The notes: generated from the sequence alone by a model not told the origin. Positions 8,808 through 16,960 are shown, numbered from the stretch's first letter. The stretch: 64,000 bases of DNA from a bacterium (GCA_016708025.1 JADJGQ010000005.1:62001-126000), one strand, 5' to 3'. Numbers and translations are program-made.

Positions 8808-8870
8808 GTCTCGAAGATAGGAGCCTCACATTCACCGCCGATTTCGCGCCATCAGGCGAGGGAGGTACCC

Positions 8871-9887
8871 ATGCGATGGGTCCACAACACTCGGTATGCG
8901 GCTGTCATGGCCGCAGTCCTGCTCTCTTTCGGATACACCAGCCGGTCGGCCGACCTCGGCCGACAGATCGAAGGACCGTTCAGTTACCAGAATCTCAGCA
9001 TCTATATTGTGCATGGGAGCCCGTCCGGCCCACATGATGGCCTCGTCACGCTGGACGAGGCACTGGCCAAAAAGTATGTCACCGTGTTTGAGACCGGCGA
9101 TGTCGATGAACTGGCGATTGAGAATCACTCGGATTTTCCGGTCTATGTGCAGTCGGGCAGTATCGTCAAAGGGGGGCAGCAAGACCGTGTCATTCGGGAT
9201 GACCTGTTGTTGGCGGCGAAGTCGGGCAAGCTCCCTCTCTCTTCCTTTTGCGTAGAGGCGGGACGATGGTCAGGACGGGCGGACGCCGACCATGATCGGT
9301 TTGAATCTTCTACTAATTTCCTTCCGACAACCGACCTGAAGGTAGCGGCCAAGGTGTCGCAATCGCAAACGGGTGTCTGGGACAATGTAGCGAAGTTTCA
9401 AACGAAGATCGCTCCCAAAGTGCGAGGCGGGCGATCGACCGATGTCGCCTACAGCACCAGCCTGCCGATGACCATGGAAAAGAACGAAGTTAAAGAGGCG
9501 ATGCAAAGTCCGGTGGACTCGATCCTCAAGAGAATCAGACTGAGCAGTGACGCCGTGGGCCTTGTGGTGGTCATTAATAACGAGATCGTTTCCGCGGACC
9601 TGTATGACAGCCCGCGCCTATTCCAGAAACTCTACCGGAAGTTGATTGAAGCGGCGTCTGCGGAAGCCCTTTCGTTGAGCTCGGTTAATGTAAAAGGAGA
9701 GATTCCGACGATCTCGGTGGTCCAGGCATGGCTTGATTCGACGCCGATCTCCCTGCCGAATATTCGGCGCATCGATGGAGGGATCATCACCAAAGTCTAT
9801 ACTTTTAAGGACAAAGTGAATTTTGAGACCTATGTCGAGGGGGACCTTGTCAATTGGATCCACAAGAATGTGCTGAAGACGAAGTGA
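8871..9887 (+). CDS. Secreted ARPP-1 (DUF6569)-like protein
   Basis: A 338-residue protein with a likely signal peptide (RYAAVMAAVLLSFGYTSRSA, cleaved around residue 27). The following segment has the ARPP-1/DUF6569 pattern: NLSIYIVHG, LVTLDEALAKKYVTVFETGD, YVQSGSIVKGGQQDRVIRDD and SFCVEAGRWSGR. The family is named for its association with rhodanese and phosphatase domains, and its role is unknown. The mature protein should be periplasmic or extracellular. It is monocistronic, with its own promoter (8780-8807) and a large hairpin (9910-9947) after the stop. The family assignment comes from motif recall. Confidence 0.68.
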   Translation: MRWVHNTRYAAVMAAVLLSFGYTSRSADLGRQIEGPFSYQNLSIYIVHGSPSGPHDGLVTLDEALAKKYVTVFETGDVDELAIENHSDFPVYVQSGSIVKGGQQDRVIRDDLLLAAKSGKLPLSSFCVEAGRWSGRADADHDRFESSTNFLPTTDLKVAAKVSQSQTGVWDNVAKFQTKIAPKVRGGRSTDVAYSTSLPMTMEKNEVKEAMQSPVDSILKRIRLSSDAVGLVVVINNEIVSADLYDSPRLFQKLYRKLIEAASAEALSLSSVNVKGEIPTISVVQAWLDSTPISLPNIRRIDGGIITKVYTFKDKVNFETYVEGDLVNWIHKNVLKTK

Positions 9888-9909
9888 TGATGTGTGATAA
9901 TGAAGAAAT

Positions 9910-9947
9910 GGCAGGACTCTTTGCGCTAACGAGCGAAGAGTCCTGCC
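9910..9947 (+). terminator. Large hairpin downstream of the ARPP-1-like gene
   Basis: The arms GGCAGGACTCTT and AAGAGTCCTGCC are extended by CGCT/AGCG around an AACG loop, with only a TG bulge. It starts 23 bp after the stop codon and could stop transcription, although the following run is only TTG. The GGCAGGA...TCCTGCC ends match hairpins at 19659-19698 and 24062-24101, so it is also a dispersed repeat. Confidence 0.5.
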
Positions 9948-9962
9948 TTGCTATTGTACTGG

Positions 9963-10005
9963 ATTCCAGCCCCGGTTCAGGCCCGGGGCATGCTTTCGCT
10001 GGAAT
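9963..10005. repeat. Nested inverted repeat ATTCCAG...CTGGAAT
   Basis: The outer arms ATTCCAG and CTGGAAT enclose an inner CCCCGG(TTCAGGC)CCGGGG hairpin. It lies between convergent genes and is another extragenic palindromic element. Confidence 0.5.
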
Positions 10006-10042
10006 GAGGCGGTCTTAGGGCCGCCTGATCATTATCGCCTGC

Positions 10043-10444
10043 CTAGTACCATTTCGGGACGAACTTGTAGCCGTACGAGATAACACCCGAGGCACCCTCG
10101 GATTGCACTCGCCGGAACTCAAGTCGAACCTCCATACCGATCGACAGGTTGTCGACATCGCAGTCGGTCAACTGCGCCATCAACCGGGTACCGTCCGTCA
10201 GTTCAGCGATCGCCAGCGCATACGGCGCCATATCTTTGAACATCGGGCCGGGAGTCCGGATGACCGTGTAGGTGAGGACCTTGCCGGTATCAGGAAGAGT
10301 GACCATTTCCCGTTCGGTGTCACCCGTTTCCGGGTCGACCTGACGGGGCGGGAAATAGGTCTTGCCGCTCTTCTTGAATTTCACCGCTTCGAGGCGATAC
10401 CGTTGCGGGTACTCGCGCCAGTTACGTGATGAAAACATCTTCAT
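10043..10444 (-). CDS. DUF35 OB-fold protein lacking the zinc-ribbon cysteines
   Basis: A 133-residue DUF35 family protein: RYRLEAVKFKKSGKTYFPPR followed by an OB-fold (GKVLTYTVIRTPG, YALAIAELTDGTRLMAQL). In archaea DUF35 bridges HMG-CoA synthase and acetoacetyl-CoA thiolase and shares their CoA-binding site. The usual N-terminal zinc ribbon (KCxxCG...CPxC) is degenerate: every expected Cys is replaced (KFKKSG and RQVDPETG), while the flanking YFPPR is kept. Its start overlaps the thiolase stop by 4 bp. Cofactor-free bridging is the simplest reading. Confidence 0.85.
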   Translation of the reverse strand: MKMFSSRNWREYPQRYRLEAVKFKKSGKTYFPPRQVDPETGDTEREMVTLPDTGKVLTYTVIRTPGPMFKDMAPYALAIAELTDGTRLMAQLTDCDVDNLSIGMEVRLEFRRVQSEGASGVISYGYKFVPKWY

Positions 10445-11604
10445 GACGCCACCTCCAGGATATGCACGACAGATGATGCGCCGGAACCGCCCATATTCTG
10501 GGACATGCCGACCTTCGGCGAATTCGGGATCTGGCGCCCATTCTCCGCCTGACCGGTCAGTTGCTTGTAGATCTCGACGATCTGGGCAACGCCGGTTGCG
10601 CCGACGGGATGACCTTTCGACTTCAAACCACCCGATGGGTTCATCGGGAATTTCCCTTCACGCGCGGTCTCACCGGCGAGGATCGCTTGTCCGGCTTTGC
10701 CGGGAGCGTACTTGCCGATCGATTCGGCGACGATGATCTCGGCGATCGTAAAGCAGTCGTGTACTTCGGCGAATTTGATATCGTCGATGCTCTTCCCCGC
10801 CATCTTGAGCGCCTTGTTGGTCGCGAGAGTTGCCGATTTGATGGTGGTCATATCGGCCCGTTGCGCCAGAGCGATCGAATCGGTGCCGATAGCGGAACCG
10901 ATGATCTTTATGTACGGACGTTTCAGGCTTTGCGCGACCTCTTTGGTGGTGACGATCACCGCCGCGGCACCATCGGTAATAGGAGAACAGTCAAGGATCC
11001 GAAGCGGATCGGCGACCATTACTGATTTGGCGACTGTCTCGGCCGTGATCTCAAACGGATACTGCGCTACCGGGTTCTTTGCGCCATTGCGATGGTTTTT
11101 CACCGCGACAGCCGAGAGCATGTCGCGAGTAGTCCCATATTTCGCCATATGCGCATGAGCCATCATGGCGTAAAGACCGGGGAAGGTCGCGCCATGGAAT
11201 ACTTCATATTCCTGATCCGCGGCAGCGGCCAGAGCATCGGTGCAGTCATCGCCGGAGATATCGGTCATCTTCTCGACGCCCGATGCCATCACGATATCCG
11301 ATGCACCCGAGGCAACTTCAAGAAACGCGGAACGGATCGCCATTCCGCCGGAGGCGCAGGCGGACTCAACTCGGGTGGCGGGCAGACCGCGCATCCCCAG
11401 ATAGTCAGCCATCAAGGCGCCGATATGTTCTTGTCCGACGAATAATCCGCCCGACATACAGCCGACATACAGTGAATCGAGGTGATCGACTCCAGCCGAC
11501 TTGATAGCGGCGCGGGCAGCATCAACGAACAGTTCGCGGAATGACTTTTGCCATACCTCGCCCCATTCGCTCATTCCGACGCCGACAATGTATACATCTC
11601 TCAT
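10441..11604 (-). CDS. Acetoacetyl-CoA thiolase, archaeal/SCP-x type
   Basis: A 387-residue thiolase. The nucleophile Cys83 is in ESACASGGMA and the catalytic His in GGLKSKGHPVGATG. The C-terminal GGSGASSVVHILEV lacks the second Cys of classical biosynthetic thiolases, as in the archaeal/SCP-x subgroup. It should condense two acetyl-CoA to acetoacetyl-CoA for the HMG-CoA synthase. The frame is open 26 codons upstream, but that part overlaps the preceding gene; the ATG at 11604 has AGGGAG nine bases upstream and gives the natural start MRDVYIVGVG. It lies 13 bp after the HMG-CoA synthase stop. Confidence 0.9.
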   Translation of the reverse strand: MRDVYIVGVGMSEWGEVWQKSFRELFVDAARAAIKSAGVDHLDSLYVGCMSGGLFVGQEHIGALMADYLGMRGLPATRVESACASGGMAIRSAFLEVASGASDIVMASGVEKMTDISGDDCTDALAAAADQEYEVFHGATFPGLYAMMAHAHMAKYGTTRDMLSAVAVKNHRNGAKNPVAQYPFEITAETVAKSVMVADPLRILDCSPITDGAAAVIVTTKEVAQSLKRPYIKIIGSAIGTDSIALAQRADMTTIKSATLATNKALKMAGKSIDDIKFAEVHDCFTIAEIIVAESIGKYAPGKAGQAILAGETAREGKFPMNPSGGLKSKGHPVGATGVAQIVEIYKQLTGQAENGRQIPNSPKVGMSQNMGGSGASSVVHILEVAS

Positions 11605-11617
11605 GTCGATCATCTCC

Positions 11618-12667
11618 CTAGTCGTTTTTGATGATTTTGTGACGGAATTTCGCGTAGGTGCCGTATTGAATGTACATGACATTCTCTTCGAGCAATTTCC
11701 GCGTCTTAACGGCCAGGTCCCGGACCTGATCGATCCGGTCGGTCACTTTCCAGATGAAGGCATCAGAGCCTGCGCCAGAGCCATAGGAGCACATGAAGAT
11801 CTGGTCTCCCGGTTTGGCGATATCGAGAGTGGCGGTCAAGCCGATCGGCGAGGCACCCGAGTAGGTGTTGCCAAGAGTCGGAGCGAGCCAGCCCGGATTG
11901 ATCTGTTCCTGGGTGAAGCCGAGTTCCAGTGCAACTTTCTGCGGGAACTTCCCGTTCGGCTGGTGGAAAATCGCGTAAGCAAAATCCTTCGGCTTCATGC
12001 CGGATTTCTTCAGGATTGCGTTGGACGCTCCCTTGGTATGCTTGAAATAGGCCTCCTCGCCGGTGAACCGTCCACCATGCTGGGGATAAAACTGATGTTC
12101 TCTCCGCCAGAAGTCGGGGGTGTCGGTCATAAATGAATGAGTGTAGGTGCACTCGGCGATCAGGTTGTCCATCCCCATAATGAATGCCCCGGCTCCTGCC
12201 GCGGCAGAGAACTCGAGAGCATCGCCAGGAGCACCCTGCGAGGTGTCCGCGGCGATAGCGAGCGCGTATTTCATGTATCCGGAGGCAACATGCGACAGCG
12301 CAACAAACATCGCCTCAGAGCCGGCCTTGCAGGCAAACTCGAAATCAGCGCAATGAATGTCCGGAGTCGCACCGATCGCTTCGGCAACGGTCGTCCCGGA
12401 CGGTTTCACTGCATACGGATGAGATTCCGAGCCAATGTAGATGGCGCCGATATCAACCGGGTTGACGACAATCGCGCGTTTCAGGGCACGGCGAGCGGCC
12501 TCGACTGCCAGCGTGATGGTATCCATGTCCGGCGGGGGGACAGACTTCTCACGAAGCATCAGCCCCTTCTTGTAGCTTTCAGCATCCTGGCCCCAGACTT
12601 TCGCTATCTCTTCGACTTTTATGCGATGTCTGGGTAGATGCGCTCCATAGCCGACTATTCCTGCCAT
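11618..12667 (-). CDS. Hydroxymethylglutaryl-CoA synthase, archaeal type
   Basis: A 349-residue HMG-CoA synthase of the compact archaeal class, condensing acetyl-CoA with acetoacetyl-CoA. Catalytic residues are visible: Glu82 in GSESHPYAVKPSGT, Cys113 in DFEFACKAGSEAM, and His in AIFHQPNGKFP. Eukaryotic and Gram-positive synthases are longer. It is the first gene of the synthase, thiolase, DUF35 unit, the same order as in archaeal mevalonate clusters. GGATG lies a few bases before the ATG. No HMG-CoA reductase or lyase is in the window, so the fate of HMG-CoA (mevalonate or ketone-body-like use) is open. Confidence 0.9.
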   Translation of the reverse strand: MAGIVGYGAHLPRHRIKVEEIAKVWGQDAESYKKGLMLREKSVPPPDMDTITLAVEAARRALKRAIVVNPVDIGAIYIGSESHPYAVKPSGTTVAEAIGATPDIHCADFEFACKAGSEAMFVALSHVASGYMKYALAIAADTSQGAPGDALEFSAAAGAGAFIMGMDNLIAECTYTHSFMTDTPDFWRREHQFYPQHGGRFTGEEAYFKHTKGASNAILKKSGMKPKDFAYAIFHQPNGKFPQKVALELGFTQEQINPGWLAPTLGNTYSGASPIGLTATLDIAKPGDQIFMCSYGSGAGSDAFIWKVTDRIDQVRDLAVKTRKLLEENVMYIQYGTYAKFRHKIIKND

Positions 12668-12950
12668 AGGCTTTCATCCTTTGAATCTATGAGTTGGGTG
12701 GATTTGGGTACAAGGCAGACGGGAGCGCCGGCCGGAAAAGAGGACATAATTTGAGACGGTCGATAGATCGTACTCACTGCAGCTCCCGCAAAAAAACCGA
12801 CAAGTTAGACGATTATTGTCGATTTCGAATATATCGAGTCGATTTAGGGAAAACAAGGGAGAAAATGGTTCCTTTTGTCCCCCTATATCAGTCTGCGGCA
12901 GTGTAATTTAGCTCTCAAGAAGCAGTTCGGTTTTGTCGATAATCTCTCAC
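12668..12950. other. Divergent intergenic region
   Basis: A 283-bp spacer between the HMG-CoA synthase unit (minus) and the gene at 12951 (plus). The only candidate site on the plus strand is GATAAT (12938-12943), seven bases before the ATG. On the minus strand TTGTAC-N18-TAGATT near the synthase start is weak. No repeats or RNA genes were seen. Confidence 0.4.
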
Positions 12951-13523
12951 ATGAAGCAAATACTCTTCGGCGCCGCTTTCGTTCTGCTCCTGGCCTCCCC
13001 TATTCTGGCCGGAACTGGTGCAGAATTACTCGACTCCAATACCGCATTTTATGAAGGGGAATCCCTGAGATATATCATCCCGGCGCCACGCCACTTCAAG
13101 ATGGTGACGGATGAAGCGGCCGATGATGGCTACTCGTTTGCTTTCATTCCAAAGGTCGACGCATATGATTCCGCCTCGGTGATGATCGGGGTCAATATCT
13201 ACAAGATCCGAGGGATGAAATTCGAGGCCGTAATTGTCAGTGATACCTCGTCGATGCGCGAGCATTACGGGCCATCGGTGACGATCCGCCCGGTAGAACC
13301 GTTGACCTCGTCAACAATGGATCCCTTGACCACATTTTATCTCAATATCGACCGCGGGTTTATCCCGAACGCGGCGATGGCCTACTTCGATGGCGGCACC
13401 GAAATCGTTATTTTCGAGTTGGTGATCAGCGAGGATATCCTTCGGTTCAAGGCCGAAGAGCTGTTCGCAGATTGCGTCAAGCATTTCCGCCCCCTGAAGC
13501 AGGGCTCGCTCGATTTCGAGTAA
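12951..13523 (+). CDS. Hypothetical secreted protein
   Basis: A 190-residue protein with a clean signal peptide (MKQILFGAAFVLLLASPILAG, cleavage after LAG). The mature part contains YEGESLRYIIPAPRHFKMVTDEA and ends KHFRPLKQGSLDFE. I recognise no family; the pattern of a stress-type sorting domain with a C-terminal HFRP motif resembles small periplasmic proteins of unknown function. A TTG six codons upstream is possible, but the ATG directly precedes the signal peptide. There is no Shine-Dalgarno sequence; a GATAAT box seven bases upstream suggests a near-leaderless mRNA. Confidence 0.65.
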   Translation: MKQILFGAAFVLLLASPILAGTGAELLDSNTAFYEGESLRYIIPAPRHFKMVTDEAADDGYSFAFIPKVDAYDSASVMIGVNIYKIRGMKFEAVIVSDTSSMREHYGPSVTIRPVEPLTSSTMDPLTTFYLNIDRGFIPNAAMAYFDGGTEIVIFELVISEDILRFKAEELFADCVKHFRPLKQGSLDFE

Positions 13524-13647
13524 ACCGTACCAGACTGATCATTCTTTCTCCCCTTCTTCCGGCTCCGTGAGGTCTGCGGCGTCATACGTTTGCTAGTGCT
13601 CATCCTCCCCTCCCCATTAATAAAGGGCCTCACATAGAGGGGACATT

Positions 13648-14076
13648 ATGCCTGAACAGATTGAATTACTTTCACGGAAACATTTACTGACAACCGCACT
13701 GGCCTATATAGGGACACCGTATCGCTGGGGTGGGGATGATCCCTCTGGCTTTGACTGCTCCGGTTTTGTGCTGGAATGTCTGAAATCTGCCGGTTTGATC
13801 GGCGAGAAGGATGACTTCACGGCCAATCAACTTCTGGCAAGGTATTCAGCATCACAGATTGAGTCCGCCAGACCGGGTGCTCTTCAATTTCTATGCGATA
13901 AAACCAGATGTGCGTATCACGTGGTCATTTGTCTGGACGAGCATTTCCAGATCGGGGCATCGGGAGGAGATTCCAGGACACTCTCGACACCAGATGCCTG
14001 GCGGCAAAATGCGTATATCAAGATCCGGCCGATTAGTCAGAAGTTAAAGTCCGTCTATGTTGATCCGTTCAAATGA
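13648..14076 (+). CDS. NlpC/P60 family cysteine peptidase
   Basis: A 142-residue single-domain NlpC/P60 protein. Predicted catalytic Cys37 is in GFDCSGFV, preceded by IGTPYRWGGDDPSG, and catalytic His91 is in CAYHVVICL. The family cleaves peptidoglycan stem peptides (gamma-D-Glu-diaminopimelate bonds). There is no signal peptide or cell-wall-binding domain, so it may act in the cytoplasm, for instance in peptidoglycan recycling, or be released another way; phage-type amidases look similar. GAGGGG lies about five bases before the ATG. It is convergent with the PTS IIA gene. Confidence 0.85.
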   Translation: MPEQIELLSRKHLLTTALAYIGTPYRWGGDDPSGFDCSGFVLECLKSAGLIGEKDDFTANQLLARYSASQIESARPGALQFLCDKTRCAYHVVICLDEHFQIGASGGDSRTLSTPDAWRQNAYIKIRPISQKLKSVYVDPFK

Positions 14077-14103
14077 AAATCCACCCGGGTTGGAGCGGGT
14101 GGA
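14076..14103 (-). terminator. Intrinsic terminator of the PTS IIA transcript or of a small RNA
   Basis: Arms TCCACCCG/CGGGTGGA (14080-14103) with an 8-nt loop. On the minus strand the stem is followed by TTTTC. It lies directly after the plus-strand NlpC stop, where no T-run follows, so minus-strand use is more likely. Confidence 0.6.
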
Positions 14104-14345
14104 CTTCGCGGGGATGGGACTCGTGAGAGTCCCTGCGAGGAAAGCCCTCGTTTGGCACTCGCAGACAGCAGTTGGTCGCGAGTTACCCATAGTGGATAGC
14201 AGATGTCATGGTATCGCCGACTGCGAGGGGAAAAACAATCAACAACACGCGAAGCCAGTTTGCCCATGGCGCGTTTTGGATTGTCGAGCGTGCGGTTAAA
14301 ATGCAGTTAAGATTGCTGTCGCTGAGAATACGTGCCTGACGGTTG
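14104..14345 (-). other. Hairpin-rich intergenic region, possible structured RNA
   Basis: Between the convergent NlpC and PTS IIA genes. On the minus strand a 7-bp stem CTGCGAG/CTCGCAG (14164-14133) is followed by GGGACTC/GAGTCCC (14133-14116) and then the terminator at 14076-14103. It could be the structured 3' end of the PTS mRNA or a separate small RNA. I do not recognise an RNA class. Confidence 0.4.
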
Positions 14346-14846
14346 TTATTCCCGGGAACGGAGAGCGCGAATCACCTCGCCGGGAGAACTGACGGTCATC
14401 AGTTCATGTCGAAACGCCTCGTGCTGGAGCATTTCGGCGAGCGATTTGAATGCTCGAAGGTACATGTTATCGTCGTAGGGGGGCGCCGCCATGACGAAAA
14501 AGAGGTGGACCGGCTGACTGTCGAGCGATTCAAACTCATACCCTACGTGGGAACGAGCGAAAGCGAGCATAAACTCTTTGGCCTGCATGGAGCGAATGTG
14601 CGGGATCGCCACTCCGAGGCCGATGCCGGTTGTCGCTTTTTTCTCGCGATTGACAAAATCCAGCAGCAGTTTGGAACGATTCCCCACCCGCGAGCCGGCA
14701 TCGAGAAGATCGACCAGTTCCGAGAGGATCGCTTCTTTGGTGCGAAGACGCCACTTCTCGACTGACCCATTCTCCGGCTGAGGTTCGACCTCAGTGGTCA
14801 TCTCAAGTTTGACCAGATCTTCCGTCAGATAACGAGACAAGTTCAT
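14346..14846 (-). CDS. PTS EIIA-type (PtsN-like) phosphocarrier domain protein
   Basis: A 166-residue EIIA of the fructose/nitrogen class. The phosphorylatable His83 lies in GIGLGVAIPHIRS, and the domain continues with VHLFFVMAAPPYDDNMYLRAF. Stand-alone PtsN-like proteins usually regulate rather than transport, controlling potassium or stress responses by phosphorylation state. No HPr, EI or EIIBC is in the window. An insert of roughly 15 residues (EVEPQPENGSVEKWR) follows the first beta-strand. The ATG at 14846 is preferred over a TTG three codons upstream; neither has a clear ribosome binding site. Confidence 0.85.
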   Translation of the reverse strand: MNLSRYLTEDLVKLEMTTEVEPQPENGSVEKWRLRTKEAILSELVDLLDAGSRVGNRSKLLLDFVNREKKATTGIGLGVAIPHIRSMQAKEFMLAFARSHVGYEFESLDSQPVHLFFVMAAPPYDDNMYLRAFKSLAEMLQHEAFRHELMTVSSPGEVIRALRSRE

Positions 14847-14998
14847 AGTGTGCAATATCGGCGCGTTTAGTTACGAATTGAGTAAAGATAGCTTCTCAAG
14901 TCCCCTTTTGTCAAGAGATCGCATGGCAGCGACACCCTTGACACGGCTCAAAACATCGGTATATTTCTCTACCTTATGCAAGATCGGGGGAAATAGCT

Positions 14999-15472
14999 AT
15001 GCGACTACTCCTGCCATTCCTTGCGATCATCTGCCTGACTTTGGTTGTGTGTGATGATGATCCGGCTCCAACGGCACCTAAGGCGCGGACCCTGGCAGAT
15101 GTCCAGTGGGTCTCTGCTTGCTCGATTTACGATGACACCTTATCGCACAAAGCGCACTCATTAGTATTCATTGGCGCTTCATGGTGCGGGTGGTGCAACA
15201 AGCTGAAAAACGAGACCCTGTGCAATTCATCGGTTCAGGATGAAATGAATGAGTACTTCAATCCCGTGATGATCGAAGTGACTGCTGATTCGCAGGTCTG
15301 TTATCTCGACACCACGGTGCTCGCCGGGAATCTCCCCTCCTACTTCGGGGTGACCGGCTATCCGACGACCATAGCGCTCGATTCAAATGAACAGGTGATG
15401 AGCCGTTTGGTCGGCTTCCATGATGCCGCCTCTTTTCTCGGCTGGTTGCAGGCGCTGCGGGGAGCTCAGTAG
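14999..15472 (+). CDS. Thioredoxin-fold lipoprotein
   Basis: A 157-residue envelope protein. The N-terminus MRLLLPFLAIICLTLVVCDDD is a signal peptide with a lipobox-like LVVC, although Val at -1 is unusual; Asp residues after the Cys may matter for sorting. The thioredoxin motif is SWCGWCNKL, a WCGWC redox pair, followed by the cis-Pro region GYPTTIALD. The likely role is a membrane-attached thiol reductase or oxidase. GGGGGAAATAGCT precedes the ATG. It is divergent from the PTS IIA gene. Confidence 0.8.
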   Translation: MRLLLPFLAIICLTLVVCDDDPAPTAPKARTLADVQWVSACSIYDDTLSHKAHSLVFIGASWCGWCNKLKNETLCNSSVQDEMNEYFNPVMIEVTADSQVCYLDTTVLAGNLPSYFGVTGYPTTIALDSNEQVMSRLVGFHDAASFLGWLQALRGAQ

Positions 15473-15485
15473 GTCATTCCCCATA

Positions 15486-15514
15486 TTGACTTTACTTCTG
15501 CCAAAGTACTTATT
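15486..15514 (+). promoter_or_regulatory. Promoter giving a probably leaderless transcript
   Basis: TTGACT (15486-15491), a 17-nt spacer, CTTATT (15509-15514), then only six bases to the ATG at 15521. The expected transcription start coincides with the start codon. Confidence 0.5.
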
Positions 15515-15520
15515 AGACCA

Positions 15521-16174
15521 ATGCAAACAGACTATCGCCGTTCGTTGATTATCATTCTTTGTATTGTGCTGATGGCGGCAACGGGAGTATTCGCCCAAGC
15601 TGGTACCCCGGACAGTACCGCGGCGCCGGCCAAACCGCGTTCCAAACCGATGTTTGGATTCAAGGTCGGCTCGATCTTTGGCGGAAAGGTCAACATTGAG
15701 AATGTCGACACGCTGTCATCCTATGAGTTTATCCGGAATCTTGAGGCAGGCACAAGTCTTGGAGCATACTTTGAGTTCTCTTCCCCGGTCTGGACCACTG
15801 CCGGGATCAGCCTAGACCTGCATCGGATCAAGGCGGAAAATCTGGACGAATCTAAGTGGATGATCGATGTTGGGGTTGTTATCAAGTCATCGATGCGCAA
15901 ACCGGGGCAGCGTTTCGCTCTTCGTCCGCTGATCGGGATATCATATGGGTATATTCCGGCGCTGGAAGGGAGAACAACTTCGGGGAGCTTTATGGTCGCC
16001 AAGTTGGGGGCCGAGACAGTCTACTTCCCGGGTTCGAGCAGACTGGGCATCACGCTGGAAACCTGCTTTATCGCGTCGCCGTTCGGGCGAGCCTTTTCAG
16101 ATGATGAGGATGACCGGTACGACATAGCGGCCCGTCCGCGGCCGTTAGTGCGACTGGGGGTCGTGTTTCGATGA
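15521..16174 (+). CDS. Outer-membrane beta-barrel-like protein, paralogue 1
   Basis: A 217-residue protein with a signal peptide (SLIIILCIVLMAATGVFAQA). Alternating hydrophobic strands follow (MFGFKVGSIFGGKV, AGISLDLHRIKAENLDESKW, RPLIGISYGYIPALEG), and it ends in Arg-Phe-Arg (RPLVRLGVVFR), as small outer-membrane barrels do. It is paralogous to the next gene (16246-16878): both share an LDxHRM/IxxExL segment, a GxSYGxxP segment and an RPxVRxGxxFR end. No specific function can be given. Confidence 0.7.
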   Translation: MQTDYRRSLIIILCIVLMAATGVFAQAGTPDSTAAPAKPRSKPMFGFKVGSIFGGKVNIENVDTLSSYEFIRNLEAGTSLGAYFEFSSPVWTTAGISLDLHRIKAENLDESKWMIDVGVVIKSSMRKPGQRFALRPLIGISYGYIPALEGRTTSGSFMVAKLGAETVYFPGSSRLGITLETCFIASPFGRAFSDDEDDRYDIAARPRPLVRLGVVFR

Positions 16175-16245
16175 CCATCGGGATGAGATAGATGCGCTGA
16201 GGTTGCCGGGAATTGGCCCAGTGACAATCTGATTCGAGGATTTCT

Positions 16246-16878
16246 ATGTTCTGCCGAATAGTTTCAGTCGTTCTGCTTTGGTCTGTACTTTGGCCGATCA
16301 GTCTGTACGCTCAGGCTGAAGATTCTTCAAATACTAACCCGACAAAAGTGCACGATCGTTCCGAAGTGATCTTTGAGATAAAGCTCGGACTGACCGGTTC
16401 GGGCGACTTCTCTTCGGAGTCAGAGCGGACGGTATATTTTGGGACGCCAGGCAGTGATGTTACGACCAAATCCGGGTTGAATGGGGGGCTGTCCCTTGAG
16501 TTTCCAACTACTCACTCGACATGTTTCGCACTCATTCTGGATTTCCACAGGATGTCGCCAGAGGATCTGAAAGAATACAAGAATCTGATTGAGGTCGGTT
16601 TGCAGTTGAAAAGCGCGGTACGGGATCCTAATCAGAAGCTCGCGGTTCGATTTTTCGGAGGAGTGTCCTATGGAGCAGTGCCGCAAATCGGTGGTGTTCG
16701 GGCGGCCAATTGTCTGATATTAAAGGGTGGTCTTGAGTTATGTACGTTCCCGAGCCCTCGCGGCATCGGGTTCGTTGCCGATTTCGGCATGATGGGCTCG
16801 GTGATAGGGCGATCCGAAGGGGATACCTTCAGTATGTCACCGCGGCCGTTTGTTCGAGCCGGTATCGCGTTTCGGTGA
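16246..16878 (+). CDS. Outer-membrane beta-barrel-like protein, paralogue 2
   Basis: A 210-residue protein with a signal peptide (IVSVVLLWSVLWPISLYAQA) and a barrel-like body: VIFEIKLGLTGSGDFS, LILDFHRMSPEDLKEYKN, FFGGVSYGAVPQIGG, ending SPRPFVRAGIAFR. It lies 71 bp downstream of its paralogue on the same strand, a tandem duplication that has diverged considerably. The ribosome binding site is GAGG six bases before the ATG. The family is not recognised. Confidence 0.7.
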   Translation: MFCRIVSVVLLWSVLWPISLYAQAEDSSNTNPTKVHDRSEVIFEIKLGLTGSGDFSSESERTVYFGTPGSDVTTKSGLNGGLSLEFPTTHSTCFALILDFHRMSPEDLKEYKNLIEVGLQLKSAVRDPNQKLAVRFFGGVSYGAVPQIGGVRAANCLILKGGLELCTFPSPRGIGFVADFGMMGSVIGRSEGDTFSMSPRPFVRAGIAFR

Positions 16879-16927
16879 ACCGTCTAATGAATTGTGGCGC
16901 AAAGTGTTCTTCCCGGACAAAAACCGC

Positions 16928-16956
16928 TTGGCAGGATGGCGGATTCTTTGTATAGT
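16928..16956 (+). promoter_or_regulatory. Promoter of the tRNA-Ala/SRP RNA operon
   Basis: TTGGCA (16928-16933), a 17-nt spacer, TATAGT (16951-16956). This predicts a start near 16963, about 40 nt before the tRNA. Confidence 0.65.
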
Positions 16957-16960
16957 CGGG

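Noticed and set aside
11605..11682. 26-residue N-terminal extension of the thiolase
   Set aside because: It overlaps the HMG-CoA synthase stop, and ATG 11604 has a good ribosome binding site.
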